Of a DNA stretch of 42,504 bases, positions 16,523-24,088 are shown in pieces. The stretch is from assembly GCA_041663565.1 (NCBI GenBank), contig JBAYMJ010000012.1:1-42504 (forward strand), read 5' to 3'. Within the stretch, counting starts at the first letter, position 1. The number at the start of each line of letters is the position of its first letter. The stretch is from CAINOH01 sp041663565 (GTDB taxonomy: Archaea > Micrarchaeota > Micrarchaeia > Norongarragalinales > CAINOH01). The notes beneath the pieces are model-generated. The model was not told where the DNA came from and did not search any database. It saw only the letters and a program-made list of their open reading frames with translations. Position numbers and translations under genes: made by a program.

Positions 16523-17623
16523 TCAAATCCATCTCTGGCCCCAGCCGCCCGCAATCTCGCTGGTGCCTATGAGGTTGTAGGTCTTGTCCCCGCACTTGAG
16601 CGTGCCCTCGCTCTGGTATGCGGAATACTCGATGTGCTGCAGGTGCACGCCGAACATCTCCTTCTTGCCTTCAATCTTCCGCAGCACCGGCACTGACTGG
16701 GCGCGTATCTGCGCGGAGAAATCCTCGTTCTCAAGCTGAAAGAATGGCTTGCCATCCTTGGTCTCGAAGGTTATCTTGGCATCCGAGTCTATGCTTATCT
16801 CCCCTGACTCCAAGTCGACGCAGTAGAACTGCAGGTTCATCACAACCGCCTTACGCTCGCGCTCGACCTTGCTGCCCTCGAAGAACAGGTCCATGAACCC
16901 GAGCATCTTGAGGGGCTTCGCCTGGTTGTCCTCGTAGCACTCCAGCATGTGCCAGTACCACCCGCCATTGTAAAGCGGGCCGTTGGCGTGCACGGCCTCG
17001 TTGTAGGCAAAGAAGGAGGTGATTTCCTTTCCGTTGATGCGCTCGAAAAGCTCCTTGGGTATGCCCAGCTTCTCCGGGTCGCCCTCAATCTTGGCAACAA
17101 GCGAGGCCTTGCAGGGAAGGATGTAGAAGTAGGCGAGCCGGTTGCCGAACACCTCGCCCGTGCACCTGTAAGGCCCGACTTTTTCGCTGATTTTTTCGAA
17201 CTTGTAGCGGAACTCGGCCTTGTTGCCGTCCTTTTCAAGCCAGACGCTCACGTTGTACTCCGGAAAAGGGCCGGTCCAGTCCACCTGCAGCCCGGACTCG
17301 CGGATTATGAGCTTGCCCTGCTCAAGCTTGGATTCGCAGAGCCTCTCGCCGACCACCATGCTCTTCCCGCCGAGACGGAACTCCTGGAAGAACCTGCTGT
17401 CGCTCGAGTCGCGGCCGATTGCCACGAACACCGACAGGTCGCCTGCGAACAGGTAGCCGTAGAGCCAGCCGCGCTCGAACCCCTGCATCGGCCGCAGGAT
17501 GTTGTGGGTCGTGAAGATGGGTTCTGCGGAGTCCCTTGCCTTGCCTGAAAGCTTCCGCACGCCCTGCTCGTGGGGCGGAGTGAAATGGAACCCGAGTACG
17601 TCTGCGTTGCCTGCGCGGATCAT
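16523..17623 (-). CDS. Unassigned protein, possibly AttH/CrtC or tocopherol-cyclase-like lipocalin fold
   Basis: This 366-aa soluble protein has no signal peptide or membrane segment. It is rich in beta-strand and aromatic residues, with motifs such as GWLYGYLFAGD, GGWYWHMLECYE and a C-terminal SEIAGGWGQRW. That pattern recalls the double-lipocalin AttH/CrtC (hydroxyneurosporene synthase-like) and tocopherol-cyclase-like families, but the match is by eye and weak; no catalytic residue can be assigned. Its ATG overlaps the rpe stop codon as ATGA, so it is translationally coupled to ribulose-phosphate epimerase and probably made with it. A sugar or lipid substrate would be a guess. Confidence 0.7.
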   Translation of the reverse strand: MIRAGNADVLGFHFTPPHEQGVRKLSGKARDSAEPIFTTHNILRPMQGFERGWLYGYLFAGDLSVFVAIGRDSSDSRFFQEFRLGGKSMVVGERLCESKLEQGKLIIRESGLQVDWTGPFPEYNVSVWLEKDGNKAEFRYKFEKISEKVGPYRCTGEVFGNRLAYFYILPCKASLVAKIEGDPEKLGIPKELFERINGKEITSFFAYNEAVHANGPLYNGGWYWHMLECYEDNQAKPLKMLGFMDLFFEGSKVERERKAVVMNLQFYCVDLESGEISIDSDAKITFETKDGKPFFQLENEDFSAQIRAQSVPVLRKIEGKKEMFGVHLQHIEYSAYQSEGTLKCGDKTYNLIGTSEIAGGWGQRWI

Positions 17624-18300
17624 GTGCGCTTACCACGCCTGTAGCCATGAACCGCATTGACGAAGTCGCGCGGCTCCTTGCCTGCAAGGTTCTTTGTGAC
17701 GTAGCTTCCGGTTGCGAGTATGTCCGCGCCAGCATCGAGGCATTCCTGATAGGACGCGGCGTTGACCCCGCCGTCAACCTCAAGAAGGGTCTTCACGCCA
17801 AGCCGGTCAATCATGTGCCGCGCCTGCCTCAGCCTGGCCACAGTCTCGGGTATGAAGCTCTGGCCGCCAAAGCCCGGGTAGACGCCCATCAACAAGAGGA
17901 TTGCGATGTCGAACTTGCGCAGGTAGGGCTCCGCCGCCTCCACGTTGGTGTTGGGGTTGAGCACGATGCCAACCTTGAGCCCTTGTTTCTGGCAGTCCTG
18001 TATTGCCGAGGCGAGGTTTCCGCACGCCTCGAAGTGGATGAGGTAGTAGGTAGAGCCCGCCTTCGCGTAGGACTCGGCGAAGCGCTGGGGCTCGTAGACC
18101 ATCATGTGCGTCTCGATGGGCTTTCTGGTGACCTTGCGTATGCACTCCTGCGCGTAGGCGCCAAAGGATATGTTGGGAACGAAGTGGCCGTCCATCACGT
18201 CGTGGTGGATGAAGTCCACGCCAAGGGCCTCGATTTTTTTGATGTCGGAGGCGAGGTTGGACCAATCGGCATTAAGCAGGGTTACCGCGACTTTAGCCAT
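17620..18300 (-). CDS. rpe: Ribulose-phosphate 3-epimerase
   Basis: This 226-aa TIM-barrel enzyme interconverts ribulose 5-phosphate and xylulose 5-phosphate in the non-oxidative pentose phosphate pathway. Metal and catalytic residues are in place: FIHHDVMDGHFVPN (H32, D34), ETHMMV (H65) and the second acid in LLEVDGGVN (D176). The phosphate-binding loops YPGFGGQSF and ATGSYV are also present. The length is typical. It is the first gene of a two-gene unit with the downstream 366-aa protein, and the other pathway enzymes lie close by on the same strand. Confidence 0.95.
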   Translation of the reverse strand: MAKVAVTLLNADWSNLASDIKKIEALGVDFIHHDVMDGHFVPNISFGAYAQECIRKVTRKPIETHMMVYEPQRFAESYAKAGSTYYLIHFEACGNLASAIQDCQKQGLKVGIVLNPNTNVEAAEPYLRKFDIAILLLMGVYPGFGGQSFIPETVARLRQARHMIDRLGVKTLLEVDGGVNAASYQECLDAGADILATGSYVTKNLAGKEPRDFVNAVHGYRRGKRT

Positions 18301-18416
18301 GAAAGTAGGATAGGCTGAAAGGATAGAAAAAGATATGCCGACGGTTTATGGGTGGGCAGCTGGATGGTTTTGCCCGAATGCTTGCGGTCAGGCGGCTTGA
18401 AAGCAAATAGCCAAAA

Positions 18417-18899
18417 CTAAGGAGTCATGCGCTTTTTGCGCATCTCGTCGTGGTTTGCGCACTCCAGGCCCGTAATCTTTGAGAGCCTGCGCACGTGCCT
18501 CTCCTCTGCCGAGAAGTCGGTCATCGCGAATGCCTTGACAATCTGCATCGCAAGCTCGTTGTCAACGGTGCGGGAGGCAAGGCAGAGGATGTTTGCGTCG
18601 TTGTGCTGGCGCGTAAGCGTGGCTTCCACTGCGGAGTTGCACTTTGCGGCCCGGATTCCCTCGAACTTGTTTGCGGCGATGCTCATCCCGATTCCGGTCC
18701 CGCAGATGAGGATGCCGAAATCCACCTGCTTTTGCTGCACCAGGCGGACTACCTTCTCGGCAAAATCAGGGTAATCAACGGACTCCTCGCTGTTCGTGCC
18801 CACGTCAACTATGACCGCATTCAAGTCGCGGTCAATTGCGTATTTCAGGTCCTCCTTGAGGGCAAACCCTGCGTGGTCGGAGCCGATTGCGATTTTCAT
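18417..18899 (-). CDS. rpiB: Ribose 5-phosphate isomerase B
   Basis: This 160-aa RpiB/LacAB-family isomerase interconverts ribose 5-phosphate and ribulose 5-phosphate. Motifs are IAIGSDHAGF (D8, H9), ILICGTGIGMSI with the catalytic cysteine C66, and TRQHNDANILCLASR (H99, N100). The start is MKIAIGSDH at 18899; the open frame upstream is non-coding leader. Archaea more often use RpiA, so the bacterial-type RpiB is notable. A TATA-like AATAAAAG lies about 25 nt before the start. Confidence 0.94.
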   Translation of the reverse strand: MKIAIGSDHAGFALKEDLKYAIDRDLNAVIVDVGTNSEESVDYPDFAEKVVRLVQQKQVDFGILICGTGIGMSIAANKFEGIRAAKCNSAVEATLTRQHNDANILCLASRTVDNELAMQIVKAFAMTDFSAEERHVRRLSKITGLECANHDEMRKKRMTP

Positions 18900-18942
18900 A
18901 AGATTAGCTTCGGGTTGAAAGCTTTTATTTTGTTCGGGCAGG

Positions 18943-18985
18943 CGGAAAAAAGAGGGGAAAAGAAAAAGGAAAAACAAAAAGGGGA
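18943..18985 (-). terminator. T-rich terminator after homospermidine synthase gene
   Basis: On the minus strand this stretch reads as several runs of four to six T (CCCCTTTTTG, CCTTTTTC, CTCTTTTTTCC) just after the hss stop and before the rpiB promoter. Consecutive T-tracts without a hairpin are the usual archaeal terminator. Confidence 0.45.
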
Positions 18986-19021
18986 ATTATGGCGGCCAAA
19001 CCCGGCCAACCCGCAATTCCT

Positions 19022-20473
19022 TCAGGGCAGCAGCTCGAAGTTGCGGAACTGCCACGGGTCGTCCTCGTCGGCCTTGCACTGGGGGTTCTCCATGAAGAAA
19101 ATCTTGCGGTTCTTCAACGGGGTCCAGTCGCTCTGCACGGACACGAGCTTCCCAAGGTACGGCTCCGCAATCTTGAGTATGTACTCGTGCGGAAGGTCGT
19201 CGGGCAGGCACACGCCCTTGGTCGGGTTCTCAATCATCCAGCACAGCGCCGACACCACGCCGATTGCCACCTGTATGGTGGTCGCGTTCTGGCCTGGCAC
19301 GAGCGTTCTTGCCTCGTCAATGCCAAGTATCGACCCGCACCACCACGAGCCGTAGGGGTGGCCCATCACAAGGGCGCCGAGGATGTCCTCACCGGAGGTA
19401 ATCTCGTCGTAGAGGATGCGGATGCGCGGCTGCATCTCGTAATAGCGGCACTTGAGCTCCCACAACGAGGACAAAGTCTCGTGGCAGGGCATGTAAGCGT
19501 AGTGCACTGTGGGCCGATAGAGGGCCTTCCGCCCGTTCCAGACAGTGAGCCTGTCCGAAAGGCCGTAGGCCTCGCCGTGGCGGATTACCATCCCGACTAT
19601 TTCCTGGTTGGGAATCCACGAGCGCACGTAGGTGTTTATGCCCATCTGCGCGAGGAAAATCTGGTTCTTGGGCCCGGTTGGCGGCAGGCAGGCCAGTCCA
19701 GGCAGGGTCTTTTCGTGCGTGCCCCAGCCAAGCTCTGCAGGCGCGGTGCCTTCCTCACGTAGCCCCTCGATGCTCCATGTGCCGACGAACTCGTCAACTC
19801 CCTTGGGCTTGTTGGTCACCTGCGTGTCGCGCTCGGAGCAGTGGATTACCTTGACCCCAAGCTCGCGCGCAAGGTAGTTGAACTTGTTGTCCTTGAGGTG
19901 CTTGCGGATGTCAGCGGCCTTCTGCTCGGAGACCTTATTTTCAGCGAGGAGCTTTTCTGAAATGTCAACAAGCGCCTTCTTCACAAAGTGCGAGATTAGG
20001 CCGGGGTTCGCGCCGTGGTCAAGCACTGCAGTTGTCGCCCCCCTTGGCCAGGGCTTGGTGAGCTCGCGTATGCGCATCTGCCGGAAGTACAGCGACTTTT
20101 CGTAAGTGGTCTTCTCAGTCATTCCTTCTTGCGGGTCCCACTCCTCAACTGACGCGTTTATGTAAAGTACCTCGTTGTCGTGGCACCACTTGAGTATGTC
20201 GCAGGCGTCGATGCACCATGCCAGGTCGATGATTAGGTCGCCCTTCGAGACGTACTTGGAAAGCAATGCCGGGAGGTTGTCCTTGGTGACGCGGTCCTGC
20301 ACGAACTTGACGCCCTTCTTTGTCCAGGGCTCGAGCTCCTTTGACTTGTCCTCGAAATCTATTATCGTGATGTTGGAAAGGGGGACGTCGATGTGCTTGG
20401 GAAGGATGGGCAGCGTACAGCGCGAAACTGCGCCGTACCCGATCATTAGGACCTTTCTGGGAAAACTAATCAT
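19022..20473 (-). CDS. hss: Homospermidine synthase (saccharopine dehydrogenase-like)
   Basis: This 483-aa NAD-dependent enzyme of the bacterial-type homospermidine synthase family makes sym-homospermidine from putrescine or spermidine. The N-terminal Rossmann fold is seen in KVLMIGYGAVSRCTLP. Family stretches include DLAWCIDACDIL, NASVEEWDPQEG, DHGANPGLISHFVKKAL, MPCHETLSSLWELKCRYYE and GHPYGSWWCGS. The length agrees with characterised bacterial enzymes. A TATA-like AATATTATTT lies about 25-30 nt upstream of the ATG and T-tracts follow the stop, so it is likely a single-gene unit. Its product is a polyamine that could stabilise nucleic acids or ribosomes. Confidence 0.88.
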   Translation of the reverse strand: MISFPRKVLMIGYGAVSRCTLPILPKHIDVPLSNITIIDFEDKSKELEPWTKKGVKFVQDRVTKDNLPALLSKYVSKGDLIIDLAWCIDACDILKWCHDNEVLYINASVEEWDPQEGMTEKTTYEKSLYFRQMRIRELTKPWPRGATTAVLDHGANPGLISHFVKKALVDISEKLLAENKVSEQKAADIRKHLKDNKFNYLARELGVKVIHCSERDTQVTNKPKGVDEFVGTWSIEGLREEGTAPAELGWGTHEKTLPGLACLPPTGPKNQIFLAQMGINTYVRSWIPNQEIVGMVIRHGEAYGLSDRLTVWNGRKALYRPTVHYAYMPCHETLSSLWELKCRYYEMQPRIRILYDEITSGEDILGALVMGHPYGSWWCGSILGIDEARTLVPGQNATTIQVAIGVVSALCWMIENPTKGVCLPDDLPHEYILKIAEPYLGKLVSVQSDWTPLKNRKIFFMENPQCKADEDDPWQFRNFELLP

Positions 20474-20567
20474 TTTTCTATGTTTCGACCTCGCAAAATA
20501 ATATTTTTTGAATTAGAATTAGTTTCTTAATAAGATTAGCGGTGGGATTTTTGCGTAAAGGCCGCAA

Positions 20568-20915
20568 TTACTGGGACTTCTTCTTGCTCAGGAGCATGCG
20601 CAGGTTGTCTTCCAGCTTGCCGGGAAGGTGGCTGTGCTTATTCTGCAACGCCAGGTTCCGCTCGATTACAGTCTGAAACATCTTGGTGTCCTTGTCAACT
20701 ACGGTCAGCGGGGGCTTGCGTCCTGCCATTGGGATGCGCAGGTGGGTGGATTCGGATTCCAAGGGCTTCTTGAACTCGTCCATCGGGATGTTGGTGACTG
20801 TTACCCCGCGCCTGTTTTCGGGAGGGACGGCCACGGTGCGGCCTTTGCCGTTCAGCTCCGGGACTTCCACGTTAATCTGCGGCTTCCTTTTTGGGGTCTC
20901 GACCATTTCAACCAT
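20568..20915 (-). CDS. Small basic hypothetical protein (115 aa)
   Basis: I do not recognise this protein. It is proline- and lysine-rich with no membrane segment. Its N-terminal half looks extended (KPQINVEVPELNGKGR, TVAVPPENRRG) and its C-terminal half helical (MFQTVIERNLALQN to LSKKKSQ). The start is only 5 nt after the transaldolase stop, so it is probably the last gene of the transketolase-transaldolase operon. Alternative start ATG is three codons later. The low-complexity N-terminal part may be a flexible linker or a nucleic-acid contact, but that is a guess. Confidence 0.6.
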   Translation of the reverse strand: MVEMVETPKRKPQINVEVPELNGKGRTVAVPPENRRGVTVTNIPMDEFKKPLESESTHLRIPMAGRKPPLTVVDKDTKMFQTVIERNLALQNKHSHLPGKLEDNLRMLLSKKKSQ

Positions 20916-20920
20916 CTCGA

Positions 20921-21568
20921 TTATTTCTTCTGCAATTTCTCCCAGTCCTCCATGAACTTCTTGAGGCCGGAGTCAGTAAGGGGGTGCTTGAACATCATCA
21001 GCAGGACCTTGTAGGGAACCGTTGCGACGTCCGCGCCCAAAAGTGCGGACTTGGTGATGTGGACCGGGTGGCGGATGCTTGCCGCAAGAATCTGCGTCTT
21101 GTAGCCGTAGTTGGTGTAGATTTGGCGGATGTCGGCAATCAGCTGCATGCCGTCCTCGTTGATGTCGTCGAGCCTGCCGATGAAAGGCGAGACGTAGGTT
21201 GCTCCGGCAAGTGCTGCGAGCATCGCCTGGTTTGCCGAGAAGCAGAGGGTGACGTTGGTCTTTATCCCCGCGTCGGAGAGCGCCTTGCAGGCGATGATGC
21301 CCTCCTCGTTGAGCGGTATCTTGATTACGATGTTCTTGTGCCACTTGGCGATTTCCTTACCCTGCTTTATCATCTCTGGCGCGGTTAGTGCGGTGACTTC
21401 GGCGCTGATGGGGCCGTCGATGAGCTTGCAGATTTCGCCAACCACTTCCTTGAAGTCCTTGCCCTCCTTCGCAATAAGAGAGGGGTTGGTGGTGACTCCG
21501 GCGATTACTCCCCAGCGGGAAGCGGCCTTGATTTCCTCGATGTTTGCAGTGTCAATGAACAACTTCAT
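20921..21568 (-). CDS. tal: Transaldolase (MipB/TalC family)
   Basis: This 215-aa short transaldolase-family enzyme transfers dihydroxyacetone units between sugar phosphates, or acts as fructose-6-phosphate aldolase in some members. Signature features are MKLFIDTAN (D6), GVTTNPSLIAKEG, the Schiff-base lysine in NIVIKIPLNEEG (K83), NVTLCFSANQA and YVSPFIGRLDD. The length fits the TalC/FSA subfamily. It lies between the split transketolase and a small basic gene on the same strand. Transaldolase against fructose-6-phosphate aldolase activity cannot be settled from sequence by eye, but the neighbouring transketolase supports transaldolase. Confidence 0.92.
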   Translation of the reverse strand: MKLFIDTANIEEIKAASRWGVIAGVTTNPSLIAKEGKDFKEVVGEICKLIDGPISAEVTALTAPEMIKQGKEIAKWHKNIVIKIPLNEEGIIACKALSDAGIKTNVTLCFSANQAMLAALAGATYVSPFIGRLDDINEDGMQLIADIRQIYTNYGYKTQILAASIRHPVHITKSALLGADVATVPYKVLLMMFKHPLTDSGLKKFMEDWEKLQKK

Positions 21569-21625
21569 ACCAAAATCACCAAGGTAGCGTCCGGTCTTTC
21601 AACCAAAAGCAAATTGTTTTTTCTT

Positions 21626-22582
21626 TTATTTTTTCATCTTGACTGCGGCCCTTACGGCATCCGCAATGTGCGGGGCAGTAAGGCCGAACTTTTCAAGCAG
21701 GGAAAGGAAGTCTCCGGATTCGCCGAAAGTGTCCTTGACTCCGACGCGCACAACAGGAACTGGATAGTTTGCGCTTACGCACTCTGCCACCGCGCCACCG
21801 AGGCCGCCGATTATGCTGTGCTCCTCGGCGGTGACTATGCAGCCGCATTCGCGGGCTGCCTTGAGGACGAGATTTGAGTCAAGGGGCTTGATGGACGCCA
21901 TGTCGATTACGCGTACCGAGATGCCCTCGGCCTTGAGCATCTCAGCTGCCTTGAGCGATTCGTTGACCTCGTAGCCGATGGCTATGATTGCGCAATCTGC
22001 GCCATCGTCAAGCAGGTTGCCCTGGCCCATCTTGAAGGAGTAGGAATCGTCATAGACTATCGGGAACTTGGGTCGCGAGAGCCGCACGTACACCGGGCCG
22101 AAGTCATCGGCAACCGCGCGTATGATTTTCTTGGTCGCAGCTCCGTCAGCGGGATTAATCACGCGCATCCGGGGGATTGCGCGCATTATCGCGATGTCCT
22201 CAAGCGCCTGGTGGCTCGCGCCGTCCTCGCCAACTGAGATTCCGCCGTGCGTCGCTACAATCTTGACGTTCGCCTGGTTGTGGCAGACCGCGTTGCGTAT
22301 CTGCTCCCAGGGCCTTCCGGATGCGAACATCGCAAAGCTAGACGCGAATACGGTCTTGCCTGTGAATGAGATTCCAGCGGCAACCGCAATCATGTTCTGC
22401 TCGGCAATGCCCATGTCAAAGAACCTGTCAGGGAACTTCTTACCAAATACCGCGGTCTTGGTGGAAGTGGAAAGGTCGGCGTCAAGGACGACTATGTTCT
22501 TGTTCTCCTCGCCAAGCTTTGCTAGTTCCTCGCCGTAGGCTTCGCGAGTCGCGATTCCCGTTCCCTTGGATGGTCCGCCCAT
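21626..22582 (-). CDS. tktC: Transketolase, C-terminal subunit
   Basis: This 318-aa subunit is the pyrimidine-binding plus C-terminal half of a split transketolase, the form common in archaea. Motifs are VVLDADLSTSTKT, DMGIAEQNMIAVAAG (the glutamate that activates thiamine), ATHGGISVGEDGASHQALED, and a C-terminal domain with AEEHSIIGGLGGAVAE. It needs the N-terminal subunit encoded immediately upstream to form an active heterotetramer. ATG 22582 is preferred because GTGAT precedes it at Shine-Dalgarno distance; a GTG at 22591 that overlaps the stop of the partner is the alternative. Confidence 0.93.
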   Translation of the reverse strand: MGGPSKGTGIATREAYGEELAKLGEENKNIVVLDADLSTSTKTAVFGKKFPDRFFDMGIAEQNMIAVAAGISFTGKTVFASSFAMFASGRPWEQIRNAVCHNQANVKIVATHGGISVGEDGASHQALEDIAIMRAIPRMRVINPADGAATKKIIRAVADDFGPVYVRLSRPKFPIVYDDSYSFKMGQGNLLDDGADCAIIAIGYEVNESLKAAEMLKAEGISVRVIDMASIKPLDSNLVLKAARECGCIVTAEEHSIIGGLGGAVAECVSANYPVPVVRVGVKDTFGESGDFLSLLEKFGLTAPHIADAVRAAVKMKK

Positions 22583-22590
22583 AAGAATCA

Positions 22591-23451
22591 CTAGAAGAAA
22601 TCCGGCTCCTTCGCCGGTCCGAGTTCAGCCATTGCCTTTGCAAATTCCGCGTCGTTGGGCGGCGCTCCGTGGAAGCCCGAAGCCTCCTGCGTAAAAATCG
22701 AGACGCCCTTTCCCTTGACTGTGTGCGCGATTATCACAGTTGGCTTTCCCTTGAACGCAAGCGCCTTCCTGTAAGCATCCATTATCTGGCCGATGTCGTG
22801 GCCGTCAATTATCTCGATTACGTTCCAACCGAAGGCGCGGTACTTGTCGGCGATGGGCTCGAGGCACATTATCTTGTCAATTTCGCAGGTGTTCTGCTTC
22901 TTGTTGTAGTCAAGTATTATCGTGAGGTTGTCGGTCTTGAAGTTGCCTGCGGCCATGATTGCTTCCCAGACCTCGCCTTCCTGGTGCTCGCCGTCGCCGG
23001 TGATTGCCCACACGTGGTTGGGCTTCTTGTCAACGCGAAGTGCAAGTGCAATCCCAAGTGCCATCGAGAACCCTTCACCAAGCGGGCCTGTGGAGGCCTC
23101 GATTCCGGGCACCTTCATCCTGTCCGGGTGGCCCTGCAGCCGAGTGCCAAGCTTGCGGAACGTGGCCAGCTCGGCCTTCGGGAAGTACCCGCAGTCAGCG
23201 AGGATGGAGTATGCAAGGGGCGATATGTGGCCTTTTGAGTATACGAAGTAGTCGCGGCCTTCCCACTTGGGGTTTGCCGGGTCGTGCTTGAGAAATGAGT
23301 AGTATAGGGTGGCCAGAAGTTCGGCTGCGGAGAAGCTCCCGCCGATGTGGCCGGAATTCGTGATGCGGACCATCTTGACTACGTGCCGCCTGTGCAATAG
23401 GCATTTGTCAGCGATGAACTGCTTGTCGGAAACCAGTGCGTAGGCTGTCAC
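22591..23451 (-). CDS. tktN: Transketolase, N-terminal subunit
   Basis: This is the thiamine-diphosphate-binding half of a split transketolase. Signature stretches are TNSGHIGGSFSAAELLATLYY, KGHISPLAYSILADCGYF, the thiamine motif GDGEHQEGEVWEAIMAAGNFK followed by IILDYNKKQ, and HTVKGKGVSIF. The start is uncertain: the frame is open to an ATG at 23523, but the first 24 residues of that version do not look like transketolase. GTG 23451 gives a 286-aa protein with a normal N-terminus. However, a TATA-like box at about 23455-23462 is too close to GTG 23451, while AT-rich sequence near 23545 would suit the longer form. It is divergent from the ferredoxin gene. Confidence 0.9.
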   Translation of the reverse strand: MTAYALVSDKQFIADKCLLHRRHVVKMVRITNSGHIGGSFSAAELLATLYYSFLKHDPANPKWEGRDYFVYSKGHISPLAYSILADCGYFPKAELATFRKLGTRLQGHPDRMKVPGIEASTGPLGEGFSMALGIALALRVDKKPNHVWAITGDGEHQEGEVWEAIMAAGNFKTDNLTIILDYNKKQNTCEIDKIMCLEPIADKYRAFGWNVIEIIDGHDIGQIMDAYRKALAFKGKPTVIIAHTVKGKGVSIFTQEASGFHGAPPNDAEFAKAMAELGPAKEPDFF

Positions 23452-23586
23452 GTTGCTATAAACCCCTTCTGCCCAAAGACCGCGCCGCCCGTCCGCCAAT
23501 TGACTGGGCCGAACAGACGACAAACTATTATCAGATGTTCAAGTTAAAAAAGAGATTCCCGCGTTTTCCGCCGGTTTCTTGCGAAG

Positions 23587-23595
23587 CTTTAAAAC
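23587..23595 (+). promoter_or_regulatory. TATA-like box for ferredoxin
   Basis: CTTTAAAAC lies about 50 nt before the ferredoxin ATG, predicting a leader of roughly 25 nt that includes the strong GGTGA ribosome binding site at 23631-23635. Confidence 0.45.
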
Positions 23596-23641
23596 TGTGG
23601 ACAAAACAAAGTAAACCTACTCAATTATTTGGTGATTGCAT

Positions 23642-23836
23642 ATGGCACAGGTTCCGGTTGTTGACAAGGACACTTGCATCGGTTGCGGCGCGTGCGCAGG
23701 CGTCTGCCCGAAGGTGTTCCAGATGGGGGCTGACGGCAAGTCCGAGGTCGCAAACCCGACTGGCGCGTCCGAGTCGGAAATCCAGGCTGCGATAGACGGC
23801 TGCCCGGTTGGCGCAATCAGCTGGAAGAAAGTTTAG
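23642..23836 (+). CDS. Ferredoxin, 4Fe-4S single-cluster type
   Basis: This 64-aa electron carrier resembles the small ferredoxins of hyperthermophiles and methanogens. Cysteines C13, C16 and C19 (DKDTCIGCGACAGVCP) and C52 (DGCPVGAI) would hold one 4Fe-4S cluster, with C23 in the position often used for a disulphide or second ligand. ATG 23642 is chosen because GGTGA lies 6 nt upstream; a TTG two codons earlier is ignored. It is flanked by T-rich terminator sequence, so it is probably a single-gene transcript. The redox partners are not in this window apart from thioredoxin reductase, which is not a known direct partner. Confidence 0.93.
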   Translation: MAQVPVVDKDTCIGCGACAGVCPKVFQMGADGKSEVANPTGASESEIQAAIDGCPVGAISWKKV

Positions 23837-23840
23837 GCTT

Positions 23841-23910
23841 TCTTTCCCCTTTCCCCGATTTCTTTCTTTTGCCTTCCATTTCGCTCTTTTCCAGTCCCCG
23901 TTTTTTCCAA
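23841..23910 (+). terminator. T-rich terminator region after ferredoxin
   Basis: Successive pyrimidine tracts (TTTCTTTCCCCTTTCC, TTTCTTTCTTTTG, CTCTTTTCC, CGTTTTTTCC) follow the ferredoxin stop within 75 nt. This is the usual form of an archaeal intrinsic terminator. Confidence 0.45.
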
Positions 23911-24088
23911 ACCGGCAACTCGGCCCAGTCTTCTTTTTATTTGTTTAGCGCGTTACTGTCTCTATTCACAAGGCGTTTCATGCGCCGGATTGAAAGCGTA
24001 AGTTTTTAGCAGAAGGCAGGAAGGCACAATAGGTTTTGCCGCTACACGACAGCCAGTGCTTTCCTTGGGCCTTGAAAGTGGGTTGGAA

